Shown piece by piece: positions 57,254-64,000 of a DNA stretch of 64,000 nt. Where the stretch lies: contig OY720102.1 of NCBI GenBank assembly GCA_963082875.1, forward strand, positions 9,088,990 to 9,152,989, read 5' to 3'. Both the position numbers and the translations under genes were made by a program. Below the pieces are notes generated by a model, which saw nothing but the letters and a program-made list of their open reading frames with translations, was not told the origin of the DNA and did not search any database. This DNA comes from Corella eumyota. Lineage: Eukaryota > Chordata > Ascidiacea > Phlebobranchia > Corellidae. The first letter of the stretch is position 1; each line of letters starts with the position of its first letter.

Positions 57254-57880
57254 TAAGATCAAGCTACTTCTATTGTAGAATCAATTGTAATAAGCCTATT
57301 ACAATCAATTCTAAGTTCAAGCTAGTTCAATGTCATTGACCGGACACGTACAACAATTATTCTCGTTACAACGGGCGTCAACTTCAAACAATGCACTCTA
57401 AAATCGCCCTTAACGAGAATTAGCCACGTAACCTGTACGGAGAAGGCCAGCGGCTTTACAACGAACGAACTTTTATTGCCTTTCGGTTGTGCTATAAATA
57501 CTGGAACAATTTAAACATTCTTCACCAATCTACCGATAGTTGGTCATCGTTACATCGTCGGGCCAATCTAGCGATAGTTGGCCACCGTCGCATCTCGCAA
57601 TAACTGGACCTACAAACCGTACTTTAACTTTAACGTCAGTCTAGCAATCTAGCTGATCTTGTAATACAACTTTTAATCAAACCGTGTAAGTGTTTTGCCG
57701 AATTATAATAAAAGTATTACTGTTAACGTCTTGTCGTTTATAACTAAAACCTAAACAAAATACCAAACCAAATATAATCATAATAAAATGAGTCGGTAAA
57801 CGGAGTCAAGCCAAATTAAACAGTTAAACCGAATAACCAACCAAAATAACTACAACAAAAAATCTAGTAACTCTACACTA
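57254..57880 (+). repeat. LTR, probably solo
   Basis: Starts TGTAAGATC after a purine run (AAAAGGGGCGA) and ends near CTCTACA. It holds a promoter-like CTATAAATAC (57491) and AATAAAAG poly-A-type signals (about 57706). Its family is shared with the relic at 43740-44120. No polymerase sequence adjoins it on either side, so a solo LTR is likely. Ends are approximate; a target duplication was not found. Confidence 0.6.
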
Positions 57881-58049
57881 TCTTGGTAAGGACATCACAT
57901 TTTTCAGTAAGAGCTAAAATTAAACCTCCGTTATCACACAACCACGATTTAACTTCATCTGATTCTTTAAAACATTGAGAAAAAAATTCTACACGGTTTG
58001 TCCAAGTTGTAAACAAAACTTGGGATAAAAAGTTTAGTATTATATTATT

Positions 58050-59685
58050 AAATGAGAATTTAGGTTTTATGTTATAAAATCACACACAATGTTTTGCAAT
58101 TGATTTGCAATTTGTTACAACGAGTTCAGTTAAAACATGGTTAGATGATAAGTAGCCTGCCACTAACTAACGTACATAATGCCTATAACCCGGCTTAGCT
58201 TTCTTAAAGTGCTAAGCTGTTTTGATTTATTTAGATGTTGTAAAGGCTCGTCAAAAGTTCGGTGGTCATGAAGTTTGAATTAAAAATTGCGATATTGCAA
58301 AATCAAGGCGGATGCTCGTATAGGATCCAATGTATATTGCTATACATTTAACCCTAGTGCGAGTTTAACGGATTGCATAATCAAAAGAGAATTTTTTGGT
58401 GATAAAATACGTGCTAATTACTTGGAGAAATAATAAACTCTGGTTTCGAAAGCAAATGAAACTCGGTTGGCGGTTCCTATAAATCTAAATTTACCACCGA
58501 AAATGCCAAGTCACAAGCTAAGATTGATACAAGTTCTACAGTATCATCAACATACTTTTACGAATTTAACAAATCATCTACATAAAAGTTTCAAATCATC
58601 TACATAAAAACTAAAAAAAAAATTAAATTATTTTATGACAAAGGAACCTGACAACAATGAGTCTAAATCACATGAGCTTTCCTTACTAAAAGATAAACTA
58701 AAGAAACGAAGTAATGTTTGCCTATATTTTTGAATAAAATTTATGAGTATGATATTTAGTTTAGCAAATGTTCGTATTGTCTTGGTTATTAAAAAACGAT
58801 AAAATTGATTACGTTATTACGAAAGCAAAGAAATATATTTAAGTCAAAGCTAAGCGATTTTATTTTTTTGGATATCATTAATTACCCTGTAGCAAATTGT
58901 ACTTATAAAAACTACCTAAAAGCTTTAAGTTAAAGAGCAATATAGTAAGACATATCTTTGTTTAGAAAATGTAAATAAACTAGGCACGAAAATAAATCAC
59001 AAAACAAACAACAATTTAATCAAGTTTTAACCACATGCAAATCGTACAAGGTGAACAATGGTATCTTTTTTTTAAATGCCTATAGCCATACGCGCCTCTT
59101 TAGTTTCTAAATGGTAAATTTATGTAGTATTTATACTTTACTTAATTTATAATCCTTAAAAACGTAATCATATATTACTATTTTTATATTTTAAAATAAC
59201 AAAAAATACGTAAATATTAGTTGTTACTCAATTAAAAGTTTTTTAAATAAATTTATCAAAATTTATTTTAAATAAAATTTATAAATATTTATGATTAAAT
59301 TTACATGCACAGAGAGGGTCGCGTTCTAACTCACAGAAAAAAAATGTTTAGTCAGACTATGTTTAGAAAACAACTTTACTGCAGGAAAAACCTTATACTA
59401 TCGTTAGTTTCTGCAGCGCATGAAATTACAATCAATAAATACTTTTTATTTGTTTAATTAGCACTCATTGAAGCAAAAAATGATTGATTTTGTTTGTTTT
59501 AAGGTAAACAATGAACATTCATCCAAAAAAGTCTATTTAATTTTTTTTGCAGGTCACAGATTGAAAAGAAAATTGTTAAATAATTTTAAGTTCTGAATAA
59601 ATAAACAGGACTAAGACCATCAATTCTTGAACGTTTTTACATAGAAACAATAAATAGCCAAAGTATAACCCAACAACTAAAATCT
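58050..59685. other. Region without recognisable genes
   Basis: AT-rich; nothing supported. Confidence 0.5.
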
Positions 59686-59690
59686 AAAAA

Positions 59691-59818
59691 ATGTTCACAA
59701 AAAAAGGAACTTTAAATGACAAATTTACGATGCTCAAATATAATTTAGAAACGGATGGAAAGTGTTTATATCAAACTAAGGACCTGCCAGGACAACGGTG
59801 TGTGTATATTATTCCAGG
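59691..59818 (+). other. Possible first exon of a small gene
   Basis: An ATG after an A-rich leader opens MFTKKGTLNDKFTMLKYN and runs to CCAG/GTACAG, a possible donor, with the frame open to 59847. No family recognised and no further exon identified. Could be chance. Confidence 0.25.
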
Positions 59819-60199
59819 TACAGTTAAAAAAAAACAATCTATTGTTTAAAAACATTATAAAGTCGCCGTCTAAAAAAATATGGTAAAATATAAATCTGGT
59901 TTGTGGGTTTTTGTTATACGTAAATGAGTGGGATAACATTTTTGAAAATACTAGTCGGATGGTATTACGCTGGACTTTTATAATTTACTAGACATTTATT
60001 CAGGAAAATTTTAAAAAGAAAACGCAAAATTCTGAACTGCCTTTTTATTAAATGTTACGTTTGTAGACAGCATTACACTTTAATTAACCCCCCCTTCTTC
60101 CTTACAGAAGGAAAGTTGGCTGCTTTTAGAATTTTGGCTAGCAGTTTTTGCTAAAAATGAATTTATTTTTTGGGCTCCGGTTCATTTCCGAGAAAAGCC

Positions 60200-60918
60200 G
60201 CCCCCTCTCTAACTACTGATGCACAGCTTGGCGGCGAAGTTGCACCGAAAATATGCCCGTTCATCTGATGGTCCAAAACACTCCACCAGGCTGTTACTAA
60301 GGTCAGGACCCTGTAATAAAACATCATTTAAAGAAACACCACAGTGTTTCGCAGCACATTCTAACACTTTACGGAATTTAGAGCCACGTTATATCATTTA
60401 CACAATTTCTATTAGCCAATACAGTGGCATGTTCTTATTTTCCATGTTTATTAATTTTCTCTCTATATTGCCTAAAAATATCAGGTTTAGCAATAAACTT
60501 CTTCAAAGAAAGCCTTTTAGGTGCCATTTTCCTATTCTTTGGAAGTTTGATATATTTCTCTTTCCAGGAGAATCCAATTTCATAGTGTTTGCCGTTCCGC
60601 GAAACTGTTGTCCATAATTTTCAGACAATTCGCTCCTTTAAAATTTTGTTGCATGAAGCCGATATTTGTTCTGGTTCATGCATAAAGTTAACATTTAATT
60701 CGTTGCAATCGTTTCTTTATATTATGGTCTGACCCAAATAATATACTGCCGTAACGCCAATCAAAAACCCTGAATGCATCGTGAACGTTAATCCCCAAAA
60801 GTAACTCCGCTGAATTTGTTTTAAGTTCAGAAAGCTTTAGGTCACGCAAATGTGGATACATGTTTGCAACTTTTTTAATTGGAATGCTGTCACTTACATT
60901 AGCGATGTGATTAAGCAC
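60200..60918 (-). mobile_element. BEL/Pao retrotransposon fossil
   Basis: The 5' part (60918-60688) has YPHLRDLKL, then LLLGINVHDAF, the pattern of the BEL/Pao protease-linked region (HLRDL...LLIG). The 3' part, in the minus frame opposite 60219-60617, has [20 protein letters not shown] and PDLSNSLV, the start of BEL reverse transcriptase. No LTR seen. Short, broken fossil. Confidence 0.7.
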
Positions 60919-60924
60919 AAAAAG

Positions 60925-61300
60925 CTTTTTGACATTAACAAGTTTTGATTATACTTATAAACATTGATTATACTTATAAACTCGTACCTATTTTATTGCC
61001 CTTCTTCGTAAACATAATTATCTTATTTTTGGGTATATAAGCCCATTGTTTTTACTGTGCAAACAGACCTTAAGTCAGGAGGAATTCGTCTACCTTTTTG
61101 GTAGACGAACAACCACGGTTGTCGTTGTAATATTGTAACTTAACTTTGGTAAAAATGTAGTCTAATAAATTAGCCTTTCAACGCAGTTTGTTATATAGCT
61201 ATCAAGTATATGTTTTGTAGTACGTTAAATATAATATAAGAAACCAACAAACTTAAAAGTATTAAATAACTAAATTCGAAGAGCCAGATTTATCATAAGA
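60925..61300. other. Region without recognisable genes
   Basis: A short direct repeat (TTGATTATACTTATAAAC, twice near 60946-60981) and nothing else. Confidence 0.5.
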
Positions 61301-61308
61301 CTTCAGCA

Positions 61309-62050
61309 ATGAAGGCTATGAGACACTTGGAAAAGCATTATCCCAATTTAAAAAACAAAGACAAAGATTTCTTCAAGCGTCATGCTCAAAGTTTAAAAAA
61401 TTTTAGACTTGAGAGCTCGGGCAAATTTTTTAAGTAAAATACAGCTGCTTTAAAAGCCTGGTATGAAGTTTCAAGAGAAATTGCTGTGGCAAAAAAGCCT
61501 CACAACATCGGTGAACAGTTGATCTTGCCATGTTGCAAAATTATTATGTCTAATTTGCCGAGTAATTCTAAAGTTAAGAAACTAAGTAAGTATCCCTATC
61601 AAATTATACTGTTCGTAGGCGAATTGCTGAACTGTCCAATAACGTTCTGTCACAGGTATTCCCAAAGATGCAACATTCAAAGCTTTTTGCAATTCAGCTG
61701 AAACAACAAATGTCGTACGTTATTGGGGAGTACGTTATTGGGGTTTGCACTGACGGAGCTTCAGCAATGCTTGGATGTCACTCTAGTTTTCAGACATTGG
61801 TAAAAGAAAAGTCTCCAAACGTTATTGGTATATACCCATTGCATTATTTATCGTCAAGCATTAATGGTCAAAGCAATGCCCGATGAATTGTCAATTGTTC
61901 TTAATTAGTGCAATTAAAGCAGTGAATTATATAAAAGCAGATGCACTCAAGAGCTCGGAAATGCAACCCAACCCGCAATTGCAGACCAAAAAAACTACAT
62001 TTATTCCATGATGCGCAAGTAAATCATGGGAAACAGGAAAACAACTCTAT
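61309..62050 (+). pseudogene. hAT transposase fragment (SCAND3/ZBED5-like)
   Basis: Starts MKAMRHLEKHYPNLKNK, the end of a BED finger. Then come KKPHNIGEQLILPCCKIIM, the conserved helix after the finger, and IGVCTDGASAMLGCHSSF with the catalytic Asp of the second motif. Several stops and shifts separate the pieces (near 61435, 61590, 61720 and 61840). The part after about 62050 is lost. It belongs to the SCAND3/ZBED5/FAM200 branch of hAT proteins by these motifs. Confidence 0.7.
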
Positions 62051-62592
62051 TCTTGCTGATGTCAACATGTTAACTAAATCATGTCTTTCAGGACAAATTC
62101 TTAGTAACCTCCGTTTACGCTTGGATTATAGGTAGCTCATTCTTAACCAAGCGTTCTTTATCGGTAGATTTTGCAAACAAACAATTAACTCATAATCCCA
62201 CTCAGCAATCTTGTTTGTTATACAACCAGTCCACAATAATAATCCCAGATGTACCTTTTAACACTACAAACGCTTCTTTGAGATTTGACAACAGCTTAAA
62301 CTTAGAACAAGACCATATTCAAAATTTAACTACAGACACCCGCGACGATGATCCCAAAGGGGATATTACGAAATTCAACTCCGGTAACAGTACAATACTG
62401 TCTACACTGACAAACCCCCAGGCTAAGCACTCTGTAGCCGTAAACCTGTCTGGAGATGTTTTAACTACGGACACTGTTAGACGATTAGTTGATCTAGGAC
62501 AAGGATGGCGAACCTTTTTAGTTAAATGGGTCACACATAAGACTTATCAGGAAAAAACAAAAGCGGGTCATAAATTTAATGCAATGTCAACA

Positions 62593-62802
62593 TCAATGAG
62601 AAATTTGCTGCTGCACCTTTTCTGCAAACTTTATAAACCTAAGCTGGTAATCTGTAGTTTTCAGCTTAACACACCCAGCACTTATATCTGGGCTGAGGCG
62701 ATTCCTGGTACTCGATTTTATGAAATTCATGTGTGAAAGCAAGGATTCGCATGAATATGAGGAACCGAACAGCGTTAACAGTGCAATCGCAAATCTTTTC
62801 AT
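62593..62802 (-). pseudogene. hAT transposase C-terminus, opposite strand
   Basis: FAIALLTLFGSSYSCESLLS then HMNFIKSSTRNRLSPDI and CVKLKTTDYQLRF form the hAT dimerisation domain of the GTF2IRD2/ZBED5 type (usual form: LFGSTYVCES.FS.MN..KS). It is opposite in strand to the hAT fragment at 61309, so either a different insertion or one element rearranged. Only the last 69 codons remain. Confidence 0.75.
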
Positions 62803-62939
62803 GGTTTCAAACGTGTTTGGTAGGGAATTCCATTATGTGAGAATTGTATTTTCAGCTCGCCTTTCAACAGCAGAAATGTCACCACCATCCGATTTCGTTT
62901 CAATTTCAATTTGTTGCAGATGTTGATTTAAGTCTACAA

Positions 62940-64000
62940 ATTTTGTTTTTTAAACAGCATTTTCTTGGAAGTCTATCATTTCCAAATTGGAAAAACAAAG
63001 CCATTCGAACTTTGATAATTCAAGATTTTTGAATTGTATGCGGGGGAAAAAAAGTGTAATGTAGCATCTAGTTCTCGAAACTGAGCAAACCTTTTAGACA
63101 CTACATTTTTGGCCTCTTTTATACTTCCGGAGTGCATTTTGCTGTTTTATCTTGTTCTAAATTGGTGTTGGTGGAGTGCTTAAACAGTTGTGGAAAGTAT
63201 TTCAGCTTATTTTCTTTAAAGTTATATAGTAACCATACTTTTTTCCTTAAAAATTGATAAAGTTGTGTAGGACTTGTTGTCAGTTATTTAATTATAACAG
63301 TTTAATATTATCAAACTTATATCTGTTATGATTATAGAGTAATTATTAATTGTTTTGGTTTTGTTTAAGACTCCTAATCGGAAGGTTAATTTATATATTG
63401 AGTTTTAGCCTTATATTTAGTTTAACTGTTGTTTAACTGTTGAAAGATCACTAATAACTCTTGTGCGGTGACGGATTATATTAAAACAAACAAACGTTAA
63501 AAACGCTAAATATAAAACTACATGATACATCTAACTTTATACATTTACAATAAAAGTAAATACAATATTGGTATAAATACAATATTGGTACAACTAACAT
63601 TATACGATAACTGTGCCATATAATGTCACGGCTGCGGGTCGACGTCCGGGTAAAGACCGATATGCTAAGTAACCTAGATCAGTAATTATTCTACTGCATC
63701 TCAAGTTTCTCAGATACCAATTTTTCCCCTTTCGTCGCCGCAGCCGTCGGACAATATTTTATTCTATCTCGTTCTTATTTTGGAATATTTTTGGGTTTAT
63801 ATACCCGAAATGTTGTTGTGCCTGACGGGTGGTGATTGACGTACGAGTTTTTAATGAGTCGAGGGCTGCTTTGGGTTTATTCTTTGTAGCACCAAAAAGG
63901 CGCTGATTAAAATGTTGTTCTGTTCATGATTTTAGATGGGTTTTATTGACAGTTTTTGTTGAATATTGATTACCATCTGTTCGTGCGTTTGAGAATATTC
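62940..64000. other. Region without recognisable genes
   Basis: A TATA-like TTTATATACCCG lies at 63797, and a short GC-richer stretch follows. No coding motif was recognised up to the window end. Confidence 0.45.

Noticed and set aside
60219-60617. 132-codon plus-strand frame
   Set aside because: The BEL/Pao reverse-transcriptase motifs lie on the opposite strand, so this is a shadow.
62215-62592. Plus-strand open frame of about 125 codons (LTNPQAKHSVAVNLSG...)
   Set aside because: No family recognised and it runs into the antisense of the hAT C-terminus; kept neither as gene nor as element.

Overview
The window reads as AT-rich nuclear DNA of an invertebrate animal. The genes carry short exons with GT/AG introns, there are eukaryotic tRNA genes with internal promoter boxes, a C-type-lectin-like receptor gene, and many metazoan transposon families. 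A tunicate (ascidian) would fit the compact introns, the lectin receptor and the element mix, but the sequence alone does not prove it. There are no bacterial operons, no CRISPR array and no rRNA.

Layout. 0.2-1.4 kb: end of a Ty3/gypsy fossil with an LTR. 1.4-2.3 kb: Harbinger transposase remnant and terminus. 2.45-8.35 kb: a satellite with a 2.51 kb higher-order period. 8.48-11.14 kb: a delimited Mutator-like element (MULE) with 9-bp target-site duplications. 11.5-13.7 kb: a second MULE with a SWIM finger, minus strand. 15.4-15.9 kb: hAT remnant. 18.9-20.6 kb: an integrase-type element with a second, HECT-like gene fragment. 21.97-24.18 kb: an internally deleted Harbinger element. 24.5-25.5 kb: a DUF6589-like mobile gene remnant. 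27.2-28.6 kb: a tandem repeat and a Polinton-class fossil. 28.9-29.3 kb: a broken THAP gene. 29.8-31.35 kb: decaying tRNA-Asn and tRNA-Ser arrays with one good tRNA-Asn. 32.0-33.2 kb: truncated tRNA-Leu, LTR relic and envelope-like relic.

35.07-38.26 kb is the best host gene candidate: a C-type lectin-like domain followed by stalk, membrane and cytoplasmic exons. The intracellular tail is built from tiny exons, two of exactly 36 nt, and carries two tyrosine motifs. 40.58-43.46 kb is an apparently whole hAT element with an open 735-782 residue transposase, inserted in a tRNA-derived SINE. 43.7-49.3 kb is a patchwork of Ty3/gypsy fossils (LTR, reverse transcriptase/RNase H, integrase end, envelope-like gene) mixed with a hAT piece. 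51.0-52.5 kb is a THAP/ISL2EU-type element. 53.4-56.0 kb holds a duplicated block around tRNA-Pro, tRNA-Glu-like sequences and a second SINE. 57.25-57.88 kb looks like a solo LTR. 60.2-60.9 kb is a BEL/Pao fossil, and 61.3-62.8 kb holds two opposed hAT remnants. The rest is AT-rich sequence without recognisable genes.

Most coding signal here is therefore mobile DNA at different stages of decay. The pieces that look functional are the hAT transposase, a few tRNA genes and possibly the lectin receptor. No clearly undescribed multi-gene system was seen. The most unusual items are the mini-exon tyrosine tail, the MULE with minisatellite termini, and the nested hAT-in-SINE insertion.
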